Source: Synechococcus sp. MEDNS5
GTDB taxonomy: Bacteria > Cyanobacteriota > Cyanobacteriia > PCC-6307 > Cyanobiaceae
NCBI RefSeq assembly: GCF_014279875.1
Contig: NZ_CP047952.1
Coordinates: 496,001-560,000 of the forward strand
Length of the DNA: 64,000 nt
Direction of reading: 5' to 3'
This document shows, in pieces, positions 11,442 through 21,303 of the stretch. The notes below the pieces were generated by a model that ran no database searches, was not told the origin of the DNA, and was given only the letters and a program-made list of their open reading frames with translations. The position numbers and the translations under genes are program-made. Every line of letters starts with the position of its first letter. The first letter of the stretch is position 1.

Positions 11442-11792
11442 TTAGGACGATTTGCGACGACCTCTGCGGCGTTTGCCCTTTTGTTTAGATTCATCACTCG
11501 TTCCGACTACATCGGTTTTCATATTTTTGGTCAGGTTCGGAAACTGAGCACTCATTTTCCCAATTAAGGTCTGCGACTTATCTTTTGAACCTCCTGTTGT
11601 TCCCTTCCTTGTTGTTGTTGAATGAAGGTGAGCGGCGCTGATCTGAGTGATTGCTGCATGGGAATTTTTGGCGGCTTTCATCCATTGGCTCATAAACCGA
11701 CTGTCTAGACTTATATGTCTCTGTTTCGAAGTTCTCGAGCCTGGCAACATTGCAGCAGAAACGTTGAGCAAACGACCGGAGAATGGCCCCAT
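11442..11792 (-). CDS. Small basic protein of the phycobilisome locus, function unknown
   Basis: A 116-residue protein, rich in Ser, Thr, Lys and His. It ends in a strongly basic tail (QKGKRRRGRRKSS) that could bind nucleic acid or an acidic protein surface. There is no membrane segment or known domain. ATG start at 11790-11792. It converges tail to tail on the 149-residue gene and is divergent from cpeY. The low-complexity tail lowers confidence that the full frame is translated. Confidence 0.55.
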   Translation of the reverse strand: MGPFSGRLLNVSAAMLPGSRTSKQRHISLDSRFMSQWMKAAKNSHAAITQISAAHLHSTTTRKGTTGGSKDKSQTLIGKMSAQFPNLTKNMKTDVVGTSDESKQKGKRRRGRRKSS

Positions 11793-11924
11793 TTCCCTCT
11801 TGCAGACCTTATGATAATACTTTAAATCTAAATGCTGAGAAGTGGCCCAATGCTTTTCTTATTGTTGTTTAAGAACGCTTGATAATTGGGCGTGTAGAAT
11901 TTAATTGATATTAGTCTTTCTTTT

Positions 11925-13250
11925 ATGTCGGGCTTGTTTGACAATATTCACCCTGAGTTGGACCAGGCTGGTGCTATCGAGATCTTGGCTACAGAGTTCC
12001 AAGATCTTGAAAGCGACAGTGACTACTATATGGCCATTGCGCACTTGGTCAATTTTCCTAGTCAGTTGGCAAATGAAGCATTGCTGAATTTTCTTGGCAG
12101 GGTGTCGACTGAGTCTGCTGTCCTTCTTGCTCAACGAAAAGCTGTAGAAGTTCTTGCCCGGCTAGGGGTGACGCAAGCTCAGGAGAAAATTGCCAGTTTT
12201 CTTGATAGTTCGGATATCTATATGGTCGAAAATGCTGCCTGGGCACTGGCACAAATAGGCTGCCAAGATCAATCTGTTCATCAGCGCTTAATACAATTGT
12301 TGCATGATTCAAGACAGAATCAACGGGTTTTAATTCAAAGTTTGTCTCAACTCTCCGTCTTTACAGCACTTTCGTCGATTGCTCCCTTAATGGATCATGA
12401 AAAGTCTTCTGTGTGCGGTGCTGCAATTGCGGCCACAATTCACTTGTCAGGAGATAGGACACGTCTCGCTGATTTGGCTGATCATTTGTACGTTCCTAAT
12501 CAGATGGATCGTCAGTCGGCAGTTCAAGATGTAATCGATGCTGGTGGGATTGAACTCATGTCGAGTTTGCTTCAGGCACCCATTTCACCAGCGTTTCGAA
12601 TGAGAGCTGTTCGTGCTCTTGTCGACCGATCGTCAGGTGAGCAGTTGAAAAATAGTGCTCTTTCGGCTGTTGACCAGGTCCTTCGCGATGACCCCAGGCT
12701 GATCACGGTGCTTCATCACTATGGAGACCCCCTACCGACTCAGCTGCTTGTCGAAGGTCTGTTTCATCCTGATTTCAGTCGCTGCTATTTGTCGATGCAA
12801 ACCCTGCTGGATCGTGATCCAGATGAAGTCTGGACCCATGTCTGGGCGAGTTGGCATAAGAAAGCCCATAACGACTATGGAGCGCACTATTTCATGATGC
12901 ATCTATTTGGTCTCATAAGGAATTGGAGTCATGAGGCCCTTGCGTCTATTCACGATATCCTGTCGGATGCTATTCGAGATAGACGTCCACAATTCAGGAA
13001 ATCTCCATCTGCTGCGTTGTTGTCTTTTGCCATCTTATTTCCTGGGCAGTGCGACCACTTCTTGAATGATGGTTTGACTACCGTAATGCAACCATTTTGG
13101 GATTTCCGTTATACATCGCTTCTACTACTTCAATCTCCCGAGTTGAGTCAAATCCGGTCTCAAAATCTTGAAGTAGTCAGTAATTTGTCTGAATCGGATC
13201 CAGATTATTTTGTTCGTTGGAAAGCGCACTCGATTCTCCAATATACATAG
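11925..13250 (+). CDS. cpeY: Phycoerythrobilin lyase CpeY (alpha-PE-I Cys82)
   Basis: CpeY is an E/F-clan lyase that attaches phycoerythrobilin to Cys82 of CpeA; CpeZ acts as its chaperone. The 441-residue protein begins MSGLFDNIHPELDQAGAIEI and consists of HEAT/PBS-lyase repeats such as YMVENAAWALAQIG and SSVCGAAIAATIHLSGD. Length and order (cpeY then cpeZ, 74 bp apart) match the family. A TAGAAT hexamer at about 11896-11901 may be the -10 element. Codon and base composition are AT-richer than in the flanking housekeeping genes. Confidence 0.9.
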   Translation: MSGLFDNIHPELDQAGAIEILATEFQDLESDSDYYMAIAHLVNFPSQLANEALLNFLGRVSTESAVLLAQRKAVEVLARLGVTQAQEKIASFLDSSDIYMVENAAWALAQIGCQDQSVHQRLIQLLHDSRQNQRVLIQSLSQLSVFTALSSIAPLMDHEKSSVCGAAIAATIHLSGDRTRLADLADHLYVPNQMDRQSAVQDVIDAGGIELMSSLLQAPISPAFRMRAVRALVDRSSGEQLKNSALSAVDQVLRDDPRLITVLHHYGDPLPTQLLVEGLFHPDFSRCYLSMQTLLDRDPDEVWTHVWASWHKKAHNDYGAHYFMMHLFGLIRNWSHEALASIHDILSDAIRDRRPQFRKSPSAALLSFAILFPGQCDHFLNDGLTTVMQPFWDFRYTSLLLLQSPELSQIRSQNLEVVSNLSESDPDYFVRWKAHSILQYT

Positions 13251-13324
13251 TGCATGTATGAGACGTCTGCGTCTGTTTTCGGTTGATCACCAGTGCTAAA
13301 ATAATTTATCAATTCAGGCTTTCT

Positions 13325-13963
13325 GTGAGCGATAATCAGTCTGTGCCTTCCATTGATTCCCTATTCGAGGATCTTAGGCATCCCAACCCTAGGATCCAAG
13401 AAGAAGCCAGTTTAATTCTTTCGGAGCACTATCAGGAAGAAGCCTTGCCTATATTATTGGAACTATTCTGTCATCAAGATCCCAAAGTGTACAGAGCAGC
13501 AGTTAAGGGAATTGGTTTTTTTGGGAGTTCTGCATTCGATCCTTTGATCGAACTTTATGCAACAACTGAGAATCAAACTGCAAGGCGTTGTTGCCCGAAA
13601 GCATTCGTTCAATTGTTCAAGAATTTTCCTGATCAACCGTTTCCTGATTCAGTCATAGAAATGTTGGAACAAGCGATTAATGACACAGACATGGTAGTCG
13701 TACAAGGAGCTCTGATGTGTCTTGGTCAAATCGGTAAGCAACAGTTCAAGTCTGAAGAGGCAATTAAACTACTCGCAAAATCTCTCAGCAGTGAAAATGT
13801 GGCTTTGATCTTTAGTGCATCTCAGGCTCTTGCTGATATCCCGCATCCCATGGCGGAGGTCGCTTTGCATGCACTTCAAGATAATAATGACGATCCGCTG
13901 ATTCAGGAAGCAGCTCAGTCTGCATTGGCGCGACTTCAAGATCTACTCAATTCAAGGAGTTAA
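13325..13963 (+). CDS. cpeZ: Phycoerythrin lyase-chaperone CpeZ
   Basis: CpeZ helps CpeY and other lyases fold phycoerythrin subunits. The protein has HEAT-like repeats: PRIQEEASLILSEHYQEEA, PKVYRAAVKGIGFFG and MVVVQGALMCLGQIG. I start it at the GTG (13325-13327), giving 212 residues and SDNQSVPSIDSLFEDLRHPN as the N-terminus. The open frame extends back to a TTG at 13283 without homologous sequence. It follows cpeY and converges on the Nif11-like gene 10 bp away. Confidence 0.88.
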   Translation: MSDNQSVPSIDSLFEDLRHPNPRIQEEASLILSEHYQEEALPILLELFCHQDPKVYRAAVKGIGFFGSSAFDPLIELYATTENQTARRCCPKAFVQLFKNFPDQPFPDSVIEMLEQAINDTDMVVVQGALMCLGQIGKQQFKSEEAIKLLAKSLSSENVALIFSASQALADIPHPMAEVALHALQDNNDDPLIQEAAQSALARLQDLLNSRS

Positions 13964-13973
13964 AACCTTTTCT

Positions 13974-14318
13974 TTATCCAGTCACTGCTTTTACTCCTTC
14001 GTAATAGCCTCCAGCGCGAAAATCAAAACGCTCAACTTTGTCCTCTTTGGTACATGTTGTTTGTGAATAATGCAGCAGTGTGCTGAATCCCTCGGGTACC
14101 ATTTTTGGGCATAACCTTCCCACATCGTTGGCGAATGGGCAGAAATACACACCTGCCCACCGATTCAGGAAACGCCCTTTTATTTCATCCGAAAAGATAA
14201 ACCCATGTTGATCAGCAAGCTTGAGGATTTCCTCGGGATCAGCTTCTTGAAAAAGAGCTCTGAACGGTAAATTTTCTTCCAGGACCTGAAGAAAGCGTAT
14301 GAACTCAGCGCGCGACAT
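13974..14318 (-). CDS. Nif11-domain protein, function unknown
   Basis: The N-terminal ~50 residues are a clear Nif11 domain: a MSRAEFIRFLQVLEENLPFR helix, EEILKLADQHGFIF, then a Trp-containing segment. In other systems Nif11 domains are leader regions of ribosomal peptide natural products. Here there is no Gly-Gly cleavage site and no short core peptide. Instead a 60-residue C-terminal part with four cysteines follows (YFCPFANDVGRLCPKM, SQTTCTKED). It lies convergent to cpeZ and downstream of cpeF, 159 bp behind it. A rod-assembly or regulatory role is inferred only from location. Confidence 0.72.
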   Translation of the reverse strand: MSRAEFIRFLQVLEENLPFRALFQEADPEEILKLADQHGFIFSDEIKGRFLNRWAGVYFCPFANDVGRLCPKMVPEGFSTLLHYSQTTCTKEDKVERFDFRAGGYYEGVKAVTG

Positions 14319-14477
14319 AAAAGATCACCTATATGTTCAAATTTTATCAGCATCTATCCGCTTTTTACCAGGATCACTGAAAATGCTCCGCTAACTTTAC
14401 AAGAGAGAACTTGGGGTATTTGAGGTATCCTTGGAATTCTTCAGTGCCCTTCTGTGCATTGTTTTGACCCTAGCTTC

Positions 14478-15383
14478 TCACAAATTTCTGCTTAGTATGT
14501 TGATGGCGACATCAAATACTGCTTGAACTGACTCGTCATCTTCTGTTGCCTTTGCCTTCTCTATGCTTTCTACAGAGTTAAATGCTTCAAGCTTCATCAG
14601 TGCCATCGCCGTGTTTTTTCGTACCTGCGTGTCTTTGTCGATCAGTTTCCTTGTCAGCATATGTTCAACATCTTCGGCATCACATGATTTTCCGATAAGT
14701 GTTACAGCTTCTGCTCTAACGTCTGGTGAGCAGTCATCTAAAGCTCTGAACACTCTATTTTTTGCACGATGATCGTCACTCTTTTGTATTTGATCTCCTA
14801 GGGCTGAAATTGCAGCTACGCGAACTTCAGTCACGTCTGACTCTGCAGCCTCGAGTAATGCCTCAGGTGCTTTGGCGCCGATGAAACTAAGCGCAAGATT
14901 AATCAAGCCCACCTGAAATGGTGTGCAGTCTGGATTTTTCAGGATCCCAAGTAATGAGTCCATAGCGTCGGGTCCAATCGTTGCCATTGCTCCAGCAGAT
15001 GACCCGAGGACAACTGGATCACTGTCTTCTAAAAAAGCTTCGAGGAGATAAGGCAGAGCCTCCTTACTTCCAATCAAATTGAGTGTTTTGGCTGATGCTC
15101 TTCTGACGACTACATTTTGGTGTTGGCGAAGAGCTTCACAAAGAATGGGTAGAGCCTCGTCTCCTACTGCGCCAAGGCTTTTTGCAAAGGTTAGTCGTAG
15201 GGCTCCTCTAGCATCACCAAGGCCAGCAACCATTTTCTTGAGAGACTCTGCATCAGACCCAGGTCTCTCACCATCACTTAATTTTAAACTTAGTTCGTTG
15301 GCGAGTTGAAGCGCTTCTTCTTCGGTGAGCTGACTGTCGCTGAGTGACGAGACATTAGAGAAATCCTGGAGCACTGTGGGCAT
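14478..15383 (-). CDS. cpeF: Phycoerythrobilin lyase CpeF (MpeV family) for doubly linked beta-PE bilin
   Basis: CpeF/MpeV proteins are E/F-clan lyases that attach the doubly linked bilin (Cys50/61) on beta-phycoerythrin. The 301 residues start MPTVLQDFSN, pass LTEEEALQLANELSLKL and MVAGLGDARGALRLTF, and continue as HEAT repeats (VVVRRASAKTLNLIG, PVVLGSSAGAMATIG, EVRVAAISALGDQIQ). This N-terminal layout is that of CpeF rather than of CpeY or MpeU. It lies downstream of mpeC, separated by a terminator. Distinguishing CpeF (PE-I) from MpeV (PE-II) specificity needs biochemical or phylogenetic data. Confidence 0.85.
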   Translation of the reverse strand: MPTVLQDFSNVSSLSDSQLTEEEALQLANELSLKLSDGERPGSDAESLKKMVAGLGDARGALRLTFAKSLGAVGDEALPILCEALRQHQNVVVRRASAKTLNLIGSKEALPYLLEAFLEDSDPVVLGSSAGAMATIGPDAMDSLLGILKNPDCTPFQVGLINLALSFIGAKAPEALLEAAESDVTEVRVAAISALGDQIQKSDDHRAKNRVFRALDDCSPDVRAEAVTLIGKSCDAEDVEHMLTRKLIDKDTQVRKNTAMALMKLEAFNSVESIEKAKATEDDESVQAVFDVAINILSRNL

Positions 15384-15465
15384 CGCACAATCTTCATATC
15401 AATCTAATCGATTACGGTTGTTGTACTGTTGATTCCTTGAAGCTTTTTCGCCCACGAGCTCTTGG

Positions 15466-15496
15466 ACAAAAAAAAGCTCCCTTTTGAAAGGGAGCT
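15466..15496 (-). terminator. Intrinsic terminator after mpeC
   Basis: The minus strand has an AGCTCCCTTT/AAAGGGAGCT stem (15475-15496) followed by a run of T. It lies about 55 bp behind the mpeC stop and ahead of cpeF. Confidence 0.85.
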
Positions 15497-15549
15497 GGTC
15501 ATCACACACTTGAGTGTTGAATTCTGACCATTAGACCATTTTGGGTCGG

Positions 15550-16431
15550 TCAGAAGTGGATTCCGAAGGGGCGGAATGCGACGTAGTCTGTCTGCTTAGG
15601 AGGCTGATGACCGCTGTACTGCTGTTGAGGCAGCTTTGGAGCAGGCTTGGTAAGTGCAAAATAGTTAAATGTCACAGGTTTAATCGCGCTGCTCGCTGCT
15701 AAGGCGAGTGGTGAAACGGTGCGGCTCCGGGATCCCTGAGCGTTGTCACTAACTGCTACTTTGGTGCTGGCAAGCTCCCTCATCATGTTGAAGGAGGACG
15801 TCATCATTCCGGCATAAGAATCAGTAGTCCGCACGTATGGGACGATATCCGAACCGAAGACCTCGGCATATTCTGCCCCATCCGTCAGGCTATCGATGAG
15901 AGCATCAAATCCCTGTTCGGCCTGCAGCTTAATGCTGGCCTGAATTTCTGCCTGATTAAGTGGAGCTCGCCCTAAGAGATGTTTGAAGTTCAGTTCGATC
16001 CCTCGCTGGGGCGCGACTGCGTGGAAGTAATTTTTTTTGTAAAAAGGAGATTTGGCCAGACCATTGACGAAGTCACGTACCGTTATTTCTCCATTCATGA
16101 GGCGTGCTTCCAGTGAGGTGCAACGCTCATTTTCCGTTGGAGGTAGGTTCCCGTAAACCTGGCGATAGCTATCGCGGATTGTGCGCTCCAACGCCGCACT
16201 ATCATTGGGGTGATACTCATCGAAGACCGAACCGAATGGACACTCACTGTGGAGTCGAGGGCCGATTCCGAGACCCATAGATGAGCAAGTGTTCCGCTTA
16301 AACTCTGCAATCGAACCTGCCACCGTTCGGGCAACAGTATTCATTCCAGCTTTGCTGGAGGTGGAATACGAAGCGGATTTGGTTCGATTTGCTGCAGACA
16401 TACCTGCAGGAGTAGTTTGTGTGGTGAGCAT
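15550..16431 (-). CDS. mpeC: PE-II-associated chromophorylated rod linker MpeC
   Basis: MpeC is a gamma-type linker inside the PE-II hexamer stack. The 293-residue protein has one PBS linker domain (about residues 75-215: AALERTIRDSYRQVYGN, ITVRDFVNGLAKSPFY, ELNFKHLLGRAPLNQAE). The N-terminal extension carries Cys49 (FKRNTCSSMGLG), the position that bears a bilin in MpeC. There is no C-terminal CpcD domain, so it probably ends a rod distally. It has its own 367-bp upstream region behind the mpeA terminator, so it is separately transcribed. Confidence 0.92.
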   Translation of the reverse strand: MLTTQTTPAGMSAANRTKSASYSTSSKAGMNTVARTVAGSIAEFKRNTCSSMGLGIGPRLHSECPFGSVFDEYHPNDSAALERTIRDSYRQVYGNLPPTENERCTSLEARLMNGEITVRDFVNGLAKSPFYKKNYFHAVAPQRGIELNFKHLLGRAPLNQAEIQASIKLQAEQGFDALIDSLTDGAEYAEVFGSDIVPYVRTTDSYAGMMTSSFNMMRELASTKVAVSDNAQGSRSRTVSPLALAASSAIKPVTFNYFALTKPAPKLPQQQYSGHQPPKQTDYVAFRPFGIHF

Positions 16432-16798
16432 GATAAGGATTTGGAGGTGATTGATGATGTCGAGACCTTCAAGTATTCTGATCGCTCTCGAATTGAGGCG
16501 GTACTTGACAGAACAGCGGGAGGATCCTTAGTGGTTTAAGGTTTGAAACAGGTTTTACAAGTTTCTGCATTCAACCACTCGAGCAATCATCGACAATAAT
16601 TGCGATAGATTTAACTTTGGCTGGCTGATTGTCTTTTTTGGGGGGGTTGGCGCCGATCGATCTAATGTCGCTATCGAGTCGTTGAGTTTCTTTCCTTCGC
16701 AGGAAGTTTTCTCGCATACTGCTAAAAAAAGGGGGTGAGCTATTTGCTCACCCCCTGAGACGACTAGTCGTAAATACCAATCCGTTAAGGACTGATAA
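16432..16798 (-). promoter_or_regulatory. mpeC upstream region
   Basis: The 367 bases between mpeA and mpeC contain the mpeA terminator at their right end (16724-16755) and must contain the mpeC promoter. I found no gene. The stretch 16432-16720 is AT-rich with no convincing operator. Confidence 0.4.
16724..16755 (-). terminator. Intrinsic terminator after mpeBA
   Basis: On the minus strand a perfect GGGGGTGAGC stem (16731-16755, loop of five) is followed by seven T. It begins about 43 bp after the mpeA stop. Confidence 0.93.
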
Positions 16799-17314
<516 letters not shown>

Positions 17315-17342
17315 TCAGATGTGCAGAAATTCAATCTCTGGC

Positions 17343-17918
<576 letters not shown>

Positions 17919-17966
17919 TCAAGATGGACAGTAACCCTGCTTTTTTTGCCTAACTCCCAGACAAGC

Positions 17967-17978
17967 GTGTCAGGACAC
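17967..17978. promoter_or_regulatory. Short palindrome upstream of mpeBA
   Basis: GTGTC-AG-GACAC lies about 90 bp before the mpeB ATG and is flanked by near-direct ACAAG/CAAG repeats. It could be an operator for the PE-II operon. A 5-bp arm is short and may be chance. Confidence 0.25.
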
Positions 17979-18050
17979 ACAAGTTGACAAAAGAAAAATC
18001 GGTAACACCACGACATCATTTGACCTGGTTGTTACTGAAGCAGACACTAA

Positions 18051-19247
18051 TCATGACAACTGTTTAAGTACCTGCCTGCAGGTCCACTTCAGTGGTAGCC
18101 AGTTAGCTGAGACTGAAAGCTCCTCGAGGAGGGGCTTCTGATCAGTCAGCCTCAATCTCAGGCAACCCCAGGCTGCTGCAATCCTCGATTTTGTGTACTG
18201 AGGGATCGTTTCGGCCAGAGCTAGGCAGATCAAGTCACTCCTTTCGGACAAGCCTTGAAGGCTGATGACTGATGTTAAGTAATAGTGAGTAACATAGTCG
18301 CTCCATAATTTTTGTTTAATTTCATTAATTAATTCCATTCTGCTTCGTTTGTCCATATTCATTAGGCTCAAAGCACCACCGTATTGACGTGCTTCGTCTC
18401 GGTGTTGAAGATTATTTTCGATTTCAATTGCGTCAACAGGGCAGACCCACTCTTGTCTGAGCTTTAAATGTTGTGGGTTGTCTTGCAAAAGTTGCGTTAT
18501 TAATTCTGAATATTCATCAGGAACGTGACATGTTTTGTTGGGATCGACGAGCTGGAAAGCGCTTCTTGCCCGTAATGACATGGACACAGGTGCCGTAACC
18601 AGTGCCTCCAATCTTGTGACATCACCAGCATCGCCAAGGTCAATGACGGCGGATCGGCGTCGACCAGCGATGGGATCGATCAGCTGGGGAACCAGATCAT
18701 CTAGACCGGAGGTCTCTTTGTGCACTCTTGCTAAATATGCTTTGGCTGCACCGCAGACGAGCGGATTCTGATCGTTCGCGAGTGGGCGTATTGCCTCTTC
18801 TGCCTTGTTGATTTCCAGCCTGCAAAAGGCCTGGATGACTGCTCGCTTTTGGATATCTTCCCCAGCGAGTGCCTTGATCAAGCTTCTCTGATCGCTTTCT
18901 GTTAGTGGTGCACCAATTTTTGTGATGGCGTCAACAGCGTTAATGACTGCAGCCTCATCTGTGCAAGACAGTGAGCGAAACAGAGTAGGTAATGCCCTAG
19001 TGCTTTTTCTGCGGCCTAGGGCGTCAATGGCTTTTCGTCGTGTGATTCGGTCAAACAGATGTTCCGGACTTAATTCTGCTGCCTTAATGAGGACATCAAG
19101 GGATTCCTCAGTGTCGCTAGCTCCCAACCTCGTCGCAGCCATATATTTGTCGACAGGTCGATCCAATGTCTCTGGGTCGGCCAGAATCACAGACATGGCA
19201 CGATCTTCTGTCAATCCTTCAACCAAGTTGTCGAAACGCTCTGGCAT
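18051..19247 (-). CDS. mpeY: MpeY/MpeQ-type bilin lyase for alpha-PE-II Cys83
   Basis: This E/F-clan protein is 398 residues long and begins [20 protein letters not shown]. It has HEAT-like repeats ([48 protein letters not shown]). Members at this place, directly beside mpeBA, act on Cys83 of MpeA. MpeY attaches phycoerythrobilin; the allelic MpeQ attaches and isomerises it to phycourobilin. The sequence alone does not tell me which; I favour MpeY because the rest of the locus looks like a green-light type. It runs toward mpeBA, with 171 bp between the stop and mpeB. Confidence 0.82.
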   Translation of the reverse strand: MPERFDNLVEGLTEDRAMSVILADPETLDRPVDKYMAATRLGASDTEESLDVLIKAAELSPEHLFDRITRRKAIDALGRRKSTRALPTLFRSLSCTDEAAVINAVDAITKIGAPLTESDQRSLIKALAGEDIQKRAVIQAFCRLEINKAEEAIRPLANDQNPLVCGAAKAYLARVHKETSGLDDLVPQLIDPIAGRRRSAVIDLGDAGDVTRLEALVTAPVSMSLRARSAFQLVDPNKTCHVPDEYSELITQLLQDNPQHLKLRQEWVCPVDAIEIENNLQHRDEARQYGGALSLMNMDKRSRMELINEIKQKLWSDYVTHYYLTSVISLQGLSERSDLICLALAETIPQYTKSRIAAAWGCLRLRLTDQKPLLEELSVSANWLPLKWTCRQVLKQLS

Positions 19248-19485
19248 AGTTTTATTTGCTCGGGTGAATTGATAAAGGTGACAAAGGCAGTCTTCGATTT
19301 CCTGAATAATTTTAGAGCTTATGTTCCACGATTATTGTTTATACGCAAGGAAATATTTACTTTAGGATTCAATATTTAAACTTTAACTTACTCCATCCAT
19401 GAGTGCTGTCGGCTCAGACTGCTGTTGCTGTAATAAAATGCAAAGACCTGTTTTTGGTACTATTCGATCGGTTCGTCGCAACACG

Positions 19486-19806
19486 ATGCCTGTGTCCCCT
19501 GAGCGTGAGCAAGCGCTCTCTGAATTCGTCGCTGCCGTTCAAGCACGGGAGGATGTCCAATCCGAGTTGAACGAGATCACAACTATCGATCAGTTGAAAA
19601 CAATCGTCGACTCTATTGAACCAGCATTGACTGGTGCTGCATTGATACCTTACGAACAGGCAACAAGTCCTCCAAAGATCACCATTGATTCTGGTGTTCT
19701 AGAAAAGAATATTCCATGGCGTCTTTTGCGTTGTCCTGGGGGGCCATTAGTGCTTCAAATGATTTGTACAAGTGTCAACTTTGCTTTGTGGATTGAAAGT
19801 TGTTGA
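19486..19806 (+). CDS. Nif11-like small protein 1, function unknown
   Basis: A 106-residue protein if started at the ATG of 19486. The N-terminal helix pattern (EQALSEFVAAVQAREDVQSE, then TTIDQLKTIVDS) resembles a Nif11 domain, though less clearly than its neighbours. The rest is a Pro/Ile-rich stretch with two cysteines near the end. An earlier ATG at 19399 would add 29 residues including CCCC and is doubtful, since AT-rich promoter-like sequence lies there. It is the first of three tandem + strand genes, divergent from mpeY, and abuts gene 2 with 2 bp between. Confidence 0.55.
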   Translation: MPVSPEREQALSEFVAAVQAREDVQSELNEITTIDQLKTIVDSIEPALTGAALIPYEQATSPPKITIDSGVLEKNIPWRLLRCPGGPLVLQMICTSVNFALWIESC

Positions 19807-19808
19807 GA

Positions 19809-20090
19809 ATGAATCCACCTCCGATTAAAGAATTCATCCAGGCTGTTGTGTATGACCATTCAATTGCCACTGGTCTGAAGGCTTGTGAGACTGACCAGGA
19901 TATTATTGATTATGCAGCTTCCAAGGGATTTATTTTTTCATCGAGTGAATGGCAGCTATATCTTGCTTTGGATCGTAAGACTTTGAGTGATGCAGAATTG
20001 GCAAAGATTCTTGTCGTACCTGTTGAGCATTGGTCCTGGGCATTTCGGAAGGTTGCCTCATGGCGTGCCATGCTCATGGATGGAATTTGA
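19809..20090 (+). CDS. Nif11-like small protein 2, function unknown
   Basis: A 93-residue protein starting at the ATG of 19809. The Nif11 pattern is clear: PPIKEFIQAVVYDHSIATGL, then QDIIDYAASKGFIFSSSEW. The C-terminal half is Trp-rich (VEHWSWAFRKVASW). There is no leader-type Gly-Gly site, no cysteine-rich core and no membrane segment, so it is unlikely to be a peptide-toxin precursor. It sits between the two other Nif11-like genes, 37 bp before the third. Confidence 0.65.
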   Translation: MNPPPIKEFIQAVVYDHSIATGLKACETDQDIIDYAASKGFIFSSSEWQLYLALDRKTLSDAELAKILVVPVEHWSWAFRKVASWRAMLMDGI

Positions 20091-20127
20091 TCTACAATGT
20101 GATTATCTCTATTGAGCAGTCTTTGGT

Positions 20128-20361
20128 ATGACGGATTCCTCCTCTAACGTAAAGCAAGATTTATCTTTGGAATCATTCATTACAATGGTTCGCCAGGATC
20201 CTGATCTCAAAGCTGAAATCAAGGCAGCCCTCAATCAAGATGACGTGATCGCAATTGCTGCATCTAAGGGATATCAATTCGATTCCACGACTATTTTAAG
20301 AAGGTGGAGCAAGCACACTGACTTTACTCAGGATACTTGGATGGGATGGTTTGACGAGTGA
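20128..20361 (+). CDS. Nif11-like small protein 3, function unknown
   Basis: A 77-residue protein with a textbook Nif11 domain: LSLESFITMVRQDPDLKAEI, DDVIAIAASKGYQFDS, then a Trp-containing end (RRWSKHTDFTQDTWMGW). It starts at an ATG with TATGAC context and ends 10 bp before the convergent cpeR gene. It has no cysteine and no core-peptide tail. The tandem arrangement of three diverged paralogues suggests duplication inside the phycobilisome locus. Confidence 0.75.
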   Translation: MTDSSSNVKQDLSLESFITMVRQDPDLKAEIKAALNQDDVIAIAASKGYQFDSTTILRRWSKHTDFTQDTWMGWFDE

Positions 20362-20371
20362 GCCTCAATTG

Positions 20372-20677
20372 TCAAGAAGATATCTCAGAGTACCTTGTTG
20401 TTTTGCTTCCCTTTTTGGCCCAGTATGTCACCAAAGCCTCGCCGCCAGGTCGTGGAACACTAGCAGTTGCTTGCAGGATCTTGAATGATCGTCTAGGTCC
20501 CATTGGCCAGTTTCCAATGGCTTTTACAGTTCTAATTCTCCCCCCCATGGCTCTAATGCAAGTCTCGAACTTGTCTAATTGAGTTTGATCAACAGTTTCA
20601 AAAATAAAGTCGCTTCCAACACAGATTAAATGTTGTGAACGTATCCAGGTTTTCATTTGTTTGTCATAATCAACCAT
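20372..20677 (-). CDS. cpeR: Phycoerythrin gene activator CpeR
   Basis: CpeR is a small cyanobacterial protein needed for expression of phycoerythrin genes. This 101-residue protein shows the family core: KTWIRSQHLICVGSDFIFET, a central LDKFETCIRAMGG and the C-terminal VTYWAKKGSKTTRY. It is the third gene of cpeS-cpeT-cpeR, only 3 bp after cpeT. Targets in this window may include cpeBA and the linker operon (inference). It has no classical helix-turn-helix that I can point to. Confidence 0.85.
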   Translation of the reverse strand: MVDYDKQMKTWIRSQHLICVGSDFIFETVDQTQLDKFETCIRAMGGRIRTVKAIGNWPMGPRRSFKILQATASVPRPGGEALVTYWAKKGSKTTRYSEISS

Positions 20678-20680
20678 TGT

Positions 20681-21295
20681 TCAGGTTTTAAGCTCGAGCC
20701 ATTCGTTAGTGACTTCATTCGAAAAACTTGCGATTTTTTCGAATCGCAGCATCCCATGCTCTGATCCCCAGACTTGCACATTGTTCTCTGGATCAAATCC
20801 ACGATCCCGACTAATCCAGGAGGTTTGATTGAATTCAACTTCACTGACAAGATAAGTCAATTTTCCGTCCCTTGGAATTAGACAACTTTTCCCGGGTTCA
20901 ACATTGCCAACGAAGTGTCCAGGTGATATGGATCTGAAATGCATGGCACAACCGCAGCGCCTCTTCAATGATTCTGAATGCAGTTCGTCCAAAAGTTCGG
21001 GATTGCGTCCAGCGCCGGCAAGTCGGCGAGGATTATCAAAGGCAAAATTCTCCATTACAAACAAGTTCTGATCTAGTACTAGCCGATGTATCCCTTGCCG
21101 GTAGGGATCCCACGGAGCATAGTCATAGCATTGCTCAGAATAAAAGCCTGGTCCTTTAAAGATGCGCCATGGTAATGGTCGGAAAACAATATTGATTCGT
21201 GCGTAATCCTTTGGATTTTCTTGTGCTTGATTAATGTTATCGAATGTGCCTGCAAGAGTCTTGGCAAAGTCTGCAATTGCTGTATAGTTTCTCAT
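20681..21295 (-). CDS. cpeT: CpeT phycoerythrin beta lyase (T-type)
   Basis: CpeT belongs to the CpcT/CpeT family and is the candidate lyase for the C-terminal beta-PE bilin (Cys159/165). The 204-residue protein has FAKTLAGTFDNINQAQENP, INIVFRPLPWRIFKGPGFYS, a QCYDYAPWDPYRQGI segment, CLIPRDGKLTYLVSEVEFN and SRDRGFDPENNVQVWGSE, matching the T-type layout of the cpcT at 5.2-5.8 kb. It lies 8 bp after cpeS and 3 bp before cpeR in an obvious operon. Confidence 0.9.
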   Translation of the reverse strand: MRNYTAIADFAKTLAGTFDNINQAQENPKDYARINIVFRPLPWRIFKGPGFYSEQCYDYAPWDPYRQGIHRLVLDQNLFVMENFAFDNPRRLAGAGRNPELLDELHSESLKRRCGCAMHFRSISPGHFVGNVEPGKSCLIPRDGKLTYLVSEVEFNQTSWISRDRGFDPENNVQVWGSEHGMLRFEKIASFSNEVTNEWLELKT

Positions 21296-21303
21296 ATATA
21301 TCT

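Noticed and set aside
19399-19485. Upstream extension of the first Nif11-like protein containing CCCC
   Set aside because: The stretch looks like an AT-rich promoter region and has no Nif11 similarity; the ATG at 19486 is a better start.
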